From an uncultured Bacilli bacterium (lineage in GTDB: Bacteria; Bacillota_I; Bacilli_A; ML615J-28; CAG-313): a stretch of 42,093 nucleotides of DNA. Location: assembly GCA_949879765.1 (NCBI GenBank), contig CATLBQ010000014.1, positions 1 to 42,093 of the forward strand, in the 5' to 3' direction. The stretch's first letter is position 1. The number at the start of each line of letters is the position of its first letter. Below are positions 33,935-42,018 of this stretch, piece after piece. The translations under genes and the position numbers were made by a program. The notes under the pieces were generated by a model. The model had not been told where the DNA came from. It saw only the letters and a program-made list of their open reading frames with translations, and searched no databases.

Positions 33935-34528
33935 ATGGGTAGTAAAGAAAAAGATAAGTCATTATTAGAGATTGCTATTGAATTGCTTGATGCAAAGAAA
34001 AAACCTCAAAAAATGTTGTCCATTGTAAAAGAGGTTATGGAAATCAAGGGACTAAAAGTTGCGCTTGCGAAAGAACTAGCACCACAATTTATTTTAGATT
34101 TCATGCAATCAGGATATTTCGTGTATTGTGGCGATGACACATGGGATTTAAAAGATCGTCAACCTACTTCAGTTTTAGATAAAGAAGGCGGAGAATACGA
34201 TGATATTTATGAAGATGATGAAGAAGTAAAGAGCTACGAATTGAAAGACGATATGTTTGATGAAGATGAGTCAAAAGTAGAAGATGAAGATGACGAAGAA
34301 GAAGATGACGACGATTTGGCAAAAGCATTTGAATCTTTTGATGAGGTAGAACAAGAATCTACAAAACAAAAACGTTCAAAAATAGTGGATTCATTTGAAA
34401 AAGAAGACATAGATGATTTAACAGATATGGATGATGAATTAGCAGATGCCTATGAATCTTTAGACGAAGAATTTGGTGGCGGAATGGTTATTGTCTCTGA
34501 AGACGATAATGATGACGAAGAAGAATAA
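33935..34528 (+). CDS. rpoE: RNA polymerase delta subunit
   Basis: 197 residues from the ATG at 33935, with GGGAGG at good spacing. The N-terminal HARE-HTH-type domain (~8-70: LLEIAIELLDAKKKPQKM) is followed by a long, almost entirely Asp/Glu tail (~85-197), the hallmark of delta. Delta binds core RNA polymerase and uses its polyanionic tail to displace RNA, helping recycling and initiation specificity in Firmicutes. Own promoter and terminator. Confidence 0.95.
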   Translation: MGSKEKDKSLLEIAIELLDAKKKPQKMLSIVKEVMEIKGLKVALAKELAPQFILDFMQSGYFVYCGDDTWDLKDRQPTSVLDKEGGEYDDIYEDDEEVKSYELKDDMFDEDESKVEDEDDEEEDDDDLAKAFESFDEVEQESTKQKRSKIVDSFEKEDIDDLTDMDDELADAYESLDEEFGGGMVIVSEDDNDDEEE

Positions 34529-34536
34529 AAAAGAGA

Positions 34537-34568
34537 ATCGCAAAAAAGTAATCTTTTTGCGATTTTTT
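34537..34568 (+). terminator. terminator of rpoE
   Basis: ATCGCAAAAA (34537-34546) pairs with TTTTTGCGAT (34554-34563), followed by T-run. Confidence 0.88.
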
Positions 34569-34584
34569 GTCTTTATGGTATAAT
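34557..34584 (+). promoter_or_regulatory. promoter of ksgA operon
   Basis: TTGCGA (34557-34562), 16-bp spacer, TATAAT (34579-34584). The -35 overlaps the rpoE terminator. Confidence 0.55.
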
Positions 34585-34605
34585 ATATAGAAGGTAGAAC
34601 AAAAT

Positions 34606-35460
34606 ATGACAAAAGAAAAGGTAAAACAAATTTTAAATCAGGAAAATATTATTGTAAAAAAACAATATGGCCAAAACTTTTTATTGGATGAAAATGTCCT
34701 TGAAAAAATAGTTGATGCGGCAGAAATTACAAAGGAGATTAATGTAGTAGAAATTGGTCCTGGACTAGGATTCTTGACTGAGCATTTACAACGTAAAGCC
34801 AATCGCGTTTTATGTTATGAAATAGACGGACAAATGGTTGAACATCTGCATACAAAAGCATTTTCAAATGTGAAACTTATTCATGATGATATTTTGAATC
34901 GTCCATTAAATGAAGATTTTTCGGCTTATTTTGACGATAAACCAATTTATGTGGTTGCTAATTTGCCTTATTATATTACAACAGCGATTTTGATAAAAAT
35001 TCTTGAAGAGACTCACTTGGTATCAAAAATGATAGTGATGATGCAAACGGAGGTTGCTAAAAGATTGTGTGGAAAGCCCTCAACCAAAGACTATAATAGT
35101 TTGAGTGTATTGATACAATACTTTACAAAAGCACAGCTATTATTCCAAGTTTACCCTCATTCTTTTTATCCAGAACCAGGCGTTGAAAGTAGTGTGATAT
35201 CTTTAACATATAAAGATAAACCTGAAAAAGAAGCAGAACATTTAGATTACTTTTTAACCTTTAACCGGGCTATTTTTGCGCAAAGAAGAAAAACCTTAAT
35301 CAACAATATTTTGAAAGCATATCCTTATCCAAAAGAAAAGATATTGGCACTATTGACGCAATTAGGTATTGATGAACATATTCGTTCAGAGGCCCTTAGT
35401 GTATCTACTATCGTTGAACTTGCCAATTTGTTTTACCAAACATTTGAACAAAATAAATAA
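34606..35460 (+). CDS. rsmA: 16S rRNA dimethyladenosine transferase (KsgA/RsmA)
   Basis: 284 residues. It dimethylates two adjacent adenines near the 3' end of 16S rRNA during small-subunit assembly. Motifs: KKQYGQNFLLDENVL (~18-32), SAM site VVEIGPGLGFLTEHL (~47-61), and the NLPYYITT catalytic motif (~124-131). The C-terminal domain has RAIFAQRRKTLINN. SD is weak (AAGG 11 bases upstream). It heads rsmA-yabG-ispE, the Bacillus order. Confidence 0.97.
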   Translation: MTKEKVKQILNQENIIVKKQYGQNFLLDENVLEKIVDAAEITKEINVVEIGPGLGFLTEHLQRKANRVLCYEIDGQMVEHLHTKAFSNVKLIHDDILNRPLNEDFSAYFDDKPIYVVANLPYYITTAILIKILEETHLVSKMIVMMQTEVAKRLCGKPSTKDYNSLSVLIQYFTKAQLLFQVYPHSFYPEPGVESSVISLTYKDKPEKEAEHLDYFLTFNRAIFAQRRKTLINNILKAYPYPKEKILALLTQLGIDEHIRSEALSVSTIVELANLFYQTFEQNK

Positions 35461-35502
35461 CAACTTTTTGGATATCATCATATACTAATATGGGTGAATA
35501 TC

Positions 35503-36273
35503 GTGGATTTAAAAAAGAAAGATCTTGTATTGGTCAATGGGGATCAAAATATATATGTGATTGAAGAAATACAAGATAATATAGCTACAGTAAAAGGATT
35601 TACGCATCGTATACGAAAAGATGTCGATATTTCTTTGTTAAAAAAAGCAGGAAATGACCAAATATTACAAGAGACAAAAGCACAAGAAACACTAAAGCAT
35701 CGTGTATTGCAAAAAAAAGAAAGACGGAGTAAACATCAAATTTTATATGGGAGAATTCTTCATATTGATGGGGATAAGGAATTCTTAGAAAGCTGCTTAA
35801 GTCTATATCAAGAAATGAATATACCCTCAGATGGATTATACTTGCATGAAGAAGATATTAAGGATAAAATAGAACATTTGTTGCTTACTGTAACACCTGA
35901 TATAGTTGTGATTACTGGTCATGATGTGTATAATGGAAAGGGCATAAAAGATTTAAAAAACTATCAAAATTCTAAACACTTTATGGATGCTGTACGTATG
36001 ATTAGAAAACATTTTGATAGAGAATCTGTTGTCGTTATTGTGGGGGCTTGTGCTTCTCATTTTGAGGCATTACTAGCTTCTGGAGCTAATTTTTCATCCT
36101 CGCCTAAACGAATTAATATACATACCTATGATCCAGCCATTATTGCTATAAAGGTAGCTACAACATCGTGTAATAAAAATGTAGATTTCAATCAGATTTT
36201 AGAATTAATCGAAAACAAAAGAGACGCATTTGGCGGAATAGAGACCAAGGGAAAAATGAAAATTATGTTATAA
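35503..36273 (+). CDS. yabG: YabG-like sporulation protease
   Basis: 256 residues from GTG 35503, chosen because GGTGA lies five bases upstream; a GTG at 35494 in the same frame has no SD. N-terminal SH3-like beta region (KKKDLVLVNGDQ...TVKGFTHRI). The C-terminal core has VVITGHDVYN, HFMDAVRMIRKHF, VGACASHFEALLASGANF and SSPKRINIHTYDP, which is the YabG pattern. His in ITGHD and Cys in GACASH are the catalytic candidates. YabG processes spore coat proteins in Bacillus and Clostridia. Lies between rsmA and ispE exactly as in Bacillus (veg and sspF are missing). Confidence 0.9.
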   Translation: MDLKKKDLVLVNGDQNIYVIEEIQDNIATVKGFTHRIRKDVDISLLKKAGNDQILQETKAQETLKHRVLQKKERRSKHQILYGRILHIDGDKEFLESCLSLYQEMNIPSDGLYLHEEDIKDKIEHLLLTVTPDIVVITGHDVYNGKGIKDLKNYQNSKHFMDAVRMIRKHFDRESVVVIVGACASHFEALLASGANFSSSPKRINIHTYDPAIIAIKVATTSCNKNVDFNQILELIENKRDAFGGIETKGKMKIML

Positions 36274-36283
36274 GGAATAAAAT

Positions 36284-37099
36284 ATGAATTTAAAAGCTTA
36301 TGCAAAAGTAAACTTGATTTTAAGAGTAGTGGGCGAAAATGAGAATCACTATCACTTGTTACAAATGCTGAATGCAAAAATGACATTGTATGATGAAATT
36401 ATCATTCAAAACAATGATGTTCAAGAAGATACTTTACGATTTCAAGGAGCACCACTTACACCAGAAAAAGACAATCTTATCCTCCGTGTTCTTGCCTTTT
36501 TTAAAACCAAATACCATATACAAGATACATTTGACATTTTAGTAATCAAACAAATTCCAATAGGCGCAGGTGTTGGCGGGGGAAGTGCTGATGTTGCTGC
36601 AATTCTAAAATATCTTGGTGATAGATATCAAATAAACGTAAAAGATCCAATCCTTTTAGATGAATTATCTATTTATGGGGCAGATATCCCTTATGCCTTA
36701 TTTGATGGTCCTGCCATTGTGGAAGGAATCGGAGAAAAAATTACACCTATTGATTTTCAATTTGATTTACCATTCATTTATATATACCCAAATATCATTG
36801 CATCTACTTGTGAAATATTTCAACATCAAGAAAAGATATCTTTTGCACTTTCACATGAAGAGTTGATAATGATGGCCAAAAATGGGCAATGGCAAAATGA
36901 TTTAGAGGATGCTACTGTGCAGGTTTATCCACAACTTCGTACCATTATTGAAGATATTAGAAAAATTGCGGATGTACAAATGACAGGTAGTGGATCTTCA
37001 TTATTGGTGTTTGGCAAACATATAGATGAGATTGCACAATATTTAAAAAAACAATATCCTGAATTTTTAATTCAAATAGTAACCATGATAAAGGAGTAA
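36284..37099 (+). CDS. ispE: 4-diphosphocytidyl-2-C-methyl-D-erythritol kinase
   Basis: 271 residues, GHMP kinase family. Start MNLKAYAKVNLILRVVG, ATP-binding IPIGAGVGGGSADVAAIL (~91-108, glycine-rich), and a C-terminal MTGSGSSLLVFG (~231-242). It phosphorylates CDP-methylerythritol in the non-mevalonate isoprenoid pathway, so this organism probably makes isoprenoids by that route. AAGGA lies before the ATG. Confidence 0.95.
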   Translation: MNLKAYAKVNLILRVVGENENHYHLLQMLNAKMTLYDEIIIQNNDVQEDTLRFQGAPLTPEKDNLILRVLAFFKTKYHIQDTFDILVIKQIPIGAGVGGGSADVAAILKYLGDRYQINVKDPILLDELSIYGADIPYALFDGPAIVEGIGEKITPIDFQFDLPFIYIYPNIIASTCEIFQHQEKISFALSHEELIMMAKNGQWQNDLEDATVQVYPQLRTIIEDIRKIADVQMTGSGSSLLVFGKHIDEIAQYLKKQYPEFLIQIVTMIKE

Positions 37100-37102
37100 A
37101 AA

Positions 37103-37654
37103 ATGGAAGAAAAACAAAACAAAATTACAATGGTACAACACTTAAAAAGAGAAGATTTAATTACCTTTAATATGTATCTTGCTACACTTAGTAAAAATAT
37201 TGGTACCCTGATTTTAGGTACATTTTGTATATTTTTTGGTATATATGGTTTGTGTACAGAAGGAATCAACCAGCATCTAGTCTATAATATATTGTTTATT
37301 GTATTAGGAGTTGTTTCTATTTTATTTAGCCTTGTATTTTCTAAATGGATTGCTAAAGCAAAGATCATGAAAAAAAATTTACAGGACTTAGAACCAATCT
37401 ATGTACAATTGAGTGAGGACGGTCTTTTGTATTGTTTTCAAACGGAATTGGATGATGCTACTAAGACGGTGGATGCAATCCCTTGGAGTTATATTACTAA
37501 AGCCGTTGTCAAAAAAGATTATATATATATACATCTAGTGGATAAGACGGTTGTCTTGTTGCTCAAAAAAAGTGACATTCAAAACGATGCATTTATCCCT
37601 TATCTAAAAGAAAAATTATTGCCTTTGAAACGGTATATTGAGAGCAAAAAGTGA
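37103..37654 (+). CDS. Two-TM protein with YcxB-like C-terminal domain
   Basis: 183 residues. Two transmembrane segments at ~31-50 and ~61-80, then a soluble domain (~98-180: YVQLSEDGLLYCFQ, IPWSYITKAVVKKDYIYIHL, ending LKEKLLPLKRYIESKK) of the kind seen in YcxB-like proteins. Function unknown. It starts three bases after ispE with AAGGAG in the ispE end, and stops in TGA just before a terminator, so it is the last gene of the rsmA operon. Confidence 0.75.
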   Translation: MEEKQNKITMVQHLKREDLITFNMYLATLSKNIGTLILGTFCIFFGIYGLCTEGINQHLVYNILFIVLGVVSILFSLVFSKWIAKAKIMKKNLQDLEPIYVQLSEDGLLYCFQTELDDATKTVDAIPWSYITKAVVKKDYIYIHLVDKTVVLLLKKSDIQNDAFIPYLKEKLLPLKRYIESKK

Positions 37655-37656
37655 TG

Positions 37657-37684
37657 CTAGCGACCACGCTAGTTTTTCTTTTTT
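37657..37684 (+). terminator. terminator of the rsmA operon
   Basis: CTAGCG (37657-37662) pairs with CGCTAG (37667-37672) around ACCA, followed by TTTTTCTTTTTT. Confidence 0.88.
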
Positions 37685-37714
37685 AACAATTTTATAAAAA
37701 AAGAATACAATTAC

Positions 37715-37743
37715 TTTACGAAAACGTTTTCATGTGATATAAT
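37715..37743 (+). promoter_or_regulatory. promoter of spoVG with operator in its spacer
   Basis: TTTACG (37715-37720), 17-bp spacer, TATAAT (37738-37743). The palindrome GAAAACGTTTTC (37720-37731) fills the spacer; with flanks, 37719-37732 matches the cre consensus at 13 of 14 positions, so repression by a LacI/CcpA-type protein is likely. Confidence 0.75.
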
Positions 37744-37777
37744 ATAAATGTAAAAAGAAACAAGGGGTAAAAGGAAT

Positions 37778-38035
37778 ATGAGAATAACAGATGTAAAAAT
37801 CAAAAAGGTTCAAAGTGAGAATCGGTTAAGAGCAATTGCATCCGTAACAATTGATGATTGCTTTGTCATTCACGAATTGAGAATTATTGAGGGAAAAGAA
37901 GGATTATTTGTAGCAATGCCTAGTCGACAAGCGTCAAATGGCGTATTCCGAGATATTGCGCATCCAATTGATAAGGAGACAAGAAAACTTTTTGAAGAGG
38001 TTGTCATTGCTAAATTTAATGAAGAAGAGTGCTAG
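37778..38035 (+). CDS. spoVG: SpoVG regulatory protein
   Basis: 85 residues, the complete SpoVG family length: MRITDVKIKKV at the start, ASVTIDDCFVIHELRII, and the near-invariant FVAMPSR (~45-51) and FRDIAHPI (~57-64). SpoVG binds DNA and RNA and influences septation and envelope or virulence genes in Firmicutes; it is found in non-sporulating species too. AAGGGG precedes the ATG. In Bacillus it stands between the ispE region and prs, as here. Confidence 0.97.
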   Translation: MRITDVKIKKVQSENRLRAIASVTIDDCFVIHELRIIEGKEGLFVAMPSRQASNGVFRDIAHPIDKETRKLFEEVVIAKFNEEEC

Positions 38036-38055
38036 AAATAGCATTTTTCTTTTTT
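38030..38055 (+). terminator. terminator overlapping spoVG stop
   Basis: TGCTA (38030-38034) pairs with TAGCA (38039-38043) around GAAA, then TTTTTCTTTTTT. The stop codon lies in the hairpin. Confidence 0.75.
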
Positions 38056-38089
38056 AATTTATATTAGCATCAAAAAAATTTAAAAGCAA

Positions 38090-38118
38090 TTGATTAAAAT
38101 TATTAAATATGATACACT
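38090..38118 (+). promoter_or_regulatory. promoter of the 38.1 kb gene
   Basis: TTGATT (38090-38095), 17-bp spacer, TACACT (38113-38118). Confidence 0.6.
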
Positions 38119-38135
38119 ATATTAGGAGGAAAAAT

Positions 38136-38669
38136 ATGGATATGGAATTATTTACTCGAGAAGAACTATTTAATTTATATAAGATTGAAATTGATAGGGA
38201 AAACGAGATAAGGTCAAAATGGAGAAAAAGTATGGAGGTCTATTTAACCATGCTTTTGACTGTGTTCAGTGGGAGTCTATTACTTGCAAATTTTTTAAAT
38301 GAAAAGAAATTGGGGATGATCTGTTTTATTGGTGGAGGTATAATAATTATTATGTTAGCTATGATTGCGTATTTTCATTTTAAACTGGATTATAAATATC
38401 AAATGGAAATATTATCTATTCAAGCAAAGATTGAAGATATGTTAGGGCTAACATCACCAGAAAAATGCATATTGCCACCTAGGTGGAAAAATGAGGCTCT
38501 ATTGCCTTCGTGGTATTATGAGGATAAAAATAAAGAATCTTCAACAGAGGAATTTATTTCGAAAATGTGTTCATCTAAGGCTATTAATTTTTATCCCATT
38601 GTATATTTTATTTTTTCCTTGTTAGGGGTTATGTTGATTGTTTTTGGAATCATTTATGGAGTAATTTAA
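38136..38669 (+). CDS. Unknown small membrane protein, SLATT-like layout
   Basis: 177 residues from ATG 38136 (AGGAGGA upstream). An N-terminal helix (~5-30) leads into two transmembrane segments (~32-50 and ~54-78). A charged helix follows (FHFKLDYKYQMEILSIQAKIEDMLG, residues ~79-103), then a hydrophilic stretch, then a third transmembrane segment (~155-177). A helix followed by a 2-TM pair and another helix is reminiscent of SLATT-type pore-forming effectors, but I cannot confirm this. It is a single gene between spoVG and tkt with its own promoter and terminator. Confidence 0.65.
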   Translation: MDMELFTREELFNLYKIEIDRENEIRSKWRKSMEVYLTMLLTVFSGSLLLANFLNEKKLGMICFIGGGIIIIMLAMIAYFHFKLDYKYQMEILSIQAKIEDMLGLTSPEKCILPPRWKNEALLPSWYYEDKNKESSTEEFISKMCSSKAINFYPIVYFIFSLLGVMLIVFGIIYGVI

Positions 38670-38721
38670 AAAGATATAGAAGCAAAAAGTATAATTAAAG
38701 GAAAGATAATAAAACATATAA

Positions 38722-38757
38722 GTCCTAATAAACGTGATAAAATTAGGATTTTTTATT
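38722..38757 (+). terminator. terminator of the 38.1 kb gene
   Basis: TCCTAAT (38723-38729) pairs with ATTAGGA (38742-38748), followed by TTTTTTA. Confidence 0.75.
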
Positions 38758-38794
38758 TTATCATAAAAATATAAAGTATAAAATAGGGAGATGT

Positions 38795-38808
38795 AAAAAG
38801 CGTTTTCT
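38795..38808 (+). promoter_or_regulatory. cre-like site upstream of the transketolase genes
   Basis: AAAAAGCGTTTTCT keeps the core AAGCGTTTTC of a cre site but lacks the first TG and last A. It lies about 46 bp upstream of the -10. Confidence 0.4.
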
Positions 38809-38850
38809 CAATAAAAAGTAAACTTTATATGTGCAAAAAAAAGGCAATTA

Positions 38851-38859
38851 TGTTATACT
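38851..38859 (+). promoter_or_regulatory. extended -10 promoter of the tkt operon
   Basis: TGT-TATACT is an extended -10; the -35 region (around 38830) is poor. Confidence 0.5.
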
Positions 38860-38891
38860 AAATATAGAATAAATGAAGAAGGAGTTTGATT

Positions 38892-39689
38892 ATGCAACAA
38901 ATTGCAAAAGAAATTCGTGCATTAACGGTAGAATGTATTGCTTCAATTGGTCAAGGCCATATAGGGGGAAGCTTATCTATTGTTGATGTGTTAACTGTCT
39001 TGTATTATAAACATATGAATGTAAATCCTCAATATCCCAATATGCCCACTCGAGATCGTTTGGTTGTTTCAAAAGGACATGCGGGGCCAGCGGTATATGC
39101 GACACTTTGTCATAAAGGATATATTTCACAACAAGAGTTATTAACGCTCAATCAATTTGGTACCAATTTACCAAGCCATTGTGATATGAATAAAACTCCA
39201 GGTATTGATATGACGACTGGGTCTCTTGGTCAAGGAATATCTTGTGCAGTTGGTATGGCCATAGCATCAAAATTAGCTGATGATGGAGCAACAATATATT
39301 GTATTATTGGTGATGGAGAGGCGCAAGAAGGACAGGTTTGGGAAGCAAGCATGTATGCTAGTCAAATGAAATTGAATAATTTTATCTTATTTTTAGATGA
39401 TAATGGAATGCAAATCGATAATTATACCAAAAACATCAACTCTTTGATTGAACCTCAAGATAAATGGAATAGTTTTGGCTTTTTTACTCAAACCATTGAT
39501 GGAAATGATGTGAATGCAATAGATCAAGCTATTGAAAAAGCGAAGTTGCAAAAGGACAAGCCTGCTATGATTGTGCTTCGTACCACTAAGGGAAAAGGTA
39601 TTTCTTTTGTTGAAAAATTGGGTGTGAATAATCACTCTACAGCTATTTCTAAGCAAATGCTTGCTGAAGCATTAGAAGAACTCAAGTAG
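38892..39689 (+). CDS. Transketolase, N-terminal subunit
   Basis: 265 residues from ATG 38892 with AAGGAG upstream. It is the thiamin-diphosphate-binding half of transketolase: SIGQGHIGGSLSIVDVL, RDRLVVSKGHAGPAVYA, TGSLGQGIS and the TPP motif GDGEAQEGQVWEA (~141-153), then DDNGMQ. Works with the next gene's product to move two-carbon units between sugar phosphates. Split transketolase is common in Clostridia and related groups, so this is not a broken gene. Confidence 0.95.
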   Translation: MQQIAKEIRALTVECIASIGQGHIGGSLSIVDVLTVLYYKHMNVNPQYPNMPTRDRLVVSKGHAGPAVYATLCHKGYISQQELLTLNQFGTNLPSHCDMNKTPGIDMTTGSLGQGISCAVGMAIASKLADDGATIYCIIGDGEAQEGQVWEASMYASQMKLNNFILFLDDNGMQIDNYTKNINSLIEPQDKWNSFGFFTQTIDGNDVNAIDQAIEKAKLQKDKPAMIVLRTTKGKGISFVEKLGVNNHSTAISKQMLAEALEELK

Positions 39690-39698
39690 GAGGCTTAT

Positions 39699-40622
39699 AT
39701 GGAATTTAGACAAGCTTTATCAAACAAACTCATTCAGTTGATGAAAAAAGATGAAAAAATTGTGATATTAGATGCCGACCTTGCTAAACCTAATGGAACA
39801 AGTCCGATTTATTCTGCTTATCCTAATCGATGTTTTGATGTCGGAATAGCAGAGGCAAATATGATTGGGGTAGCTGCGGGACTAGCTGCATATGGATTTA
39901 AACCTATTACTTTTACATTTGCTCCATTTGCTACAAGAAGAGTCTGTGATCAAATTGCAGTTTCTGTTGCATATGCCAAACAAAATGTAAAAATTGTAGG
40001 AACAGATCCTGGAATTACTGCTGAATTAAATGGTGGTACACATATGAGTTTTGAAGATGTTGCGGTATTACGAAGTATTCCAACAATGGTTATTTATGAT
40101 GCAGTAGATAGTCTGCAATTAGAGCAAGCCATTGAACAAATTATCAATTATTCAGGTCCTGTTTATATTAGAACACCTAGAAAAAGCGCAAAACCTGTTT
40201 TTGATGAGAACTATCAATTTAAATTGTTTCAATCAGATGTGGTAACACCAGGTACAGATATTACCATTTTAGCAACAGGTATTATGGTTGCAGAAGCAAA
40301 AGAGGCTGTTCAAAAATTATCAAAAGAAGGGATATCTGCTGAACTGATAAGTGTGAATACAATTAAGCCATTAGATGAGGCGACAATATTACAATCGATT
40401 CAAAAAACTAAGCACGTTGTCACATGTGAAAATCATAATATAATAGGTGGATTATATTCTGCAGTAAGCGAATTACTTTGTGCCCAATACCCCTTAAAGA
40501 TAACAGGCATAGGGGTAAAAGATCGGTTTGGTCAAGTTGGCAAATATAATGATTTGTTAAAAGAATATCAACTGACATCAGATGATATATATACCGCTGT
40601 AAAGCAAAATTTAAATAAATAG
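39699..40622 (+). CDS. Transketolase, C-terminal subunit
   Basis: 307 residues: pyrimidine-binding domain (FDVGIAEANMIGVAAGLAAYG at ~46, with the catalytic Glu in AEAN) and the C-terminal transketolase domain (~185-307: ITILATGIMVAEAKEA, TCENHNIIGGLYSAVSELL). It forms a complete enzyme with the upstream half. Ten bases separate the two genes, with AGGAGG as SD. Confidence 0.95.
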   Translation: MEFRQALSNKLIQLMKKDEKIVILDADLAKPNGTSPIYSAYPNRCFDVGIAEANMIGVAAGLAAYGFKPITFTFAPFATRRVCDQIAVSVAYAKQNVKIVGTDPGITAELNGGTHMSFEDVAVLRSIPTMVIYDAVDSLQLEQAIEQIINYSGPVYIRTPRKSAKPVFDENYQFKLFQSDVVTPGTDITILATGIMVAEAKEAVQKLSKEGISAELISVNTIKPLDEATILQSIQKTKHVVTCENHNIIGGLYSAVSELLCAQYPLKITGIGVKDRFGQVGKYNDLLKEYQLTSDDIYTAVKQNLNK

Positions 40623-40631
40623 GAGAAACAC

Positions 40632-41603
40632 ATGGCTACAATTCACGGGAAAAAAATTAAAATTTTTTCACTTAACTCAAATCAAATTCTTGCTCAAGAG
40701 ATTGCTGATTATATTGGCATTCCTTTGTCTAACTGTAAAGTAAATAAATTCTCAGATGGGGAAGTACAAGTAAATATAGAAGAAACGGTAAGAGGACATA
40801 TTGTATTTGTTGTCCAATCTACAAATTCTCCAGTAAATGATAATTACATGGAATTGTTGATTATGATAGATGCATTAAAAAGGGCTTCTGCAGATCAAAT
40901 TAATATTATTATGCCTTATTACGGATATTCTAGACAAGATAGAAAGGCTGCACCACGCCAACCAATTTCTGCAAAATTAATGGCTGATTTATTACAAACA
41001 GCAGGAGCAAATCGGTTGATGTGTTTGGACTTACATGCTGATCAAATTCAAGGTTTTTTTGATATACCTATTGATAATTTCTTGGCTTTACCAATTCTTG
41101 CAGAATATTTTGTAAAAGAGAAAATTGAAGATATTGTTGTTGTTGCCCCTGATCATGGTGGAACTACAAGAGCAAGAAAATTAGCTATGGTATTAGATGC
41201 TCCAATGGCAATTGTAGATAAACGGAGACCTAGACCGAATGTTGCAGAAGTAATGAATGTAATTGGTGACATTGAAGAAAAAAATTGTATCATTATTGAT
41301 GATATGATAGATACTGCAGGTACTCTTTCTGTTGTTGTAAAAACACTGAAAGAACGCGGTGCCAAGACGGTTAGAGCGTGTTGCACGCATGCCCTTTTGT
41401 CAGGTGCTGCAGTAGAAAGGTTAAATAGTGTGCCACTTGAACAATTAGTAGTGACCAATACAACTCAGTTAACACCTGAAAAAAGAAATATTCAAGGGCT
41501 TGTAATATTATCAGTAGCTTCATTGTTGGGTCGTGGTATCTTAAATATTATCGATGACAAACCAGTTAGTGATTTGTTTGTGTATACAAAAGCTGGAAAA
41601 TAA
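40632..41603 (+). CDS. prs: Ribose-phosphate pyrophosphokinase (PRPP synthetase)
   Basis: 323 residues, class I Prs. Start [36 protein letters not shown] (~38-53), [12 protein letters not shown] (~94-105, ATP binding), [12 protein letters not shown], and the PRPP-binding [14 protein letters not shown] (~219-232). It makes PRPP from ribose 5-phosphate and ATP for nucleotide synthesis and base salvage. Nine bases after the transketolase subunit, AGGAGA as SD; in Bacillus prs also follows spoVG but with gcaD/glmU between, which is replaced here by the tkt genes. Confidence 0.97.
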   Translation: MATIHGKKIKIFSLNSNQILAQEIADYIGIPLSNCKVNKFSDGEVQVNIEETVRGHIVFVVQSTNSPVNDNYMELLIMIDALKRASADQINIIMPYYGYSRQDRKAAPRQPISAKLMADLLQTAGANRLMCLDLHADQIQGFFDIPIDNFLALPILAEYFVKEKIEDIVVVAPDHGGTTRARKLAMVLDAPMAIVDKRRPRPNVAEVMNVIGDIEEKNCIIIDDMIDTAGTLSVVVKTLKERGAKTVRACCTHALLSGAAVERLNSVPLEQLVVTNTTQLTPEKRNIQGLVILSVASLLGRGILNIIDDKPVSDLFVYTKAGK

Positions 41604-41621
41604 AAAGAAAAGAGGTATAAT

Positions 41622-41849
41622 ATGAACCAAAACGGATATAATAATAAGGCCGATATAAATGTGGTATTGCCATATTATACAAGAGAACTAAGTGAGAACA
41701 ATAAATTTCGTTTAGGTAGAAGAGTAATTAAAGCAAATAATGTAATTTATTATAGAAGAGAAATTAGTAAAATAATAGTAAATGAAAAAACATTTCAAAC
41801 TGAACGATTGAGTGAATTGATGCAAAAAGCTATCCGAATTATAAAATAA
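41622..41849 (+). CDS. Small unknown protein downstream of prs
   Basis: 75 residues, basic, no signal or transmembrane segment; not recognised. AGAGGT precedes the ATG 18 bases after prs, and a terminator follows, so it is the last gene of the tkt-prs operon. It contains LGRRVIKANNVIYYRREISKI in the middle (key residues Arg-Arg, Tyr-Tyr-Arg-Arg). Not Ctc/L25, which follows prs in Bacillus. Confidence 0.6.
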   Translation: MNQNGYNNKADINVVLPYYTRELSENNKFRLGRRVIKANNVIYYRREISKIIVNEKTFQTERLSELMQKAIRIIK

Positions 41850-41873
41850 TGGTGAATAGAAAAGATACATTTG

Positions 41874-41902
41874 AGGCCAATACCAATTGGCCTTTTATTT
41901 TT
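41874..41902 (+). terminator. terminator of the tkt-prs operon
   Basis: AGGCCAAT (41874-41881) pairs with ATTGGCCT (41886-41893) around ACCA, then TTTATTTTTT. Confidence 0.88.
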
Positions 41903-41910
41903 TAAAAATA

Positions 41911-41986
41911 AAAAAGCATATTAATAGCATAGTATAAAAAAATTTGATATAATATACAAGCCTTTCAATTAAGGGATATGCTTTTT
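41911..41986. repeat. spaced 11-bp inverted repeat in the rrn promoter region
   Basis: AAAAAGCATAT (41911-41921) and ATATGCTTTTT (41976-41986) are perfectly complementary, 54 nt apart. Between them lie an extended -10 (TGA-TATAAT, 41945-41953) and a small CCTT/AAGG hairpin near 41961-41974. The right arm ends in a run of T, so the structure could act as a terminator-like or regulatory element. Confidence 0.5.
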
Positions 41987-42018
41987 TTGAAATGGAAAAA
42001 ATATAAAGTATCAAATTC

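Noticed and set aside
38892-40622. Frameshifted single transketolase gene
   Set aside because: Both halves have their own SD and start, are separated by a short gap, and match the well-known two-subunit form.
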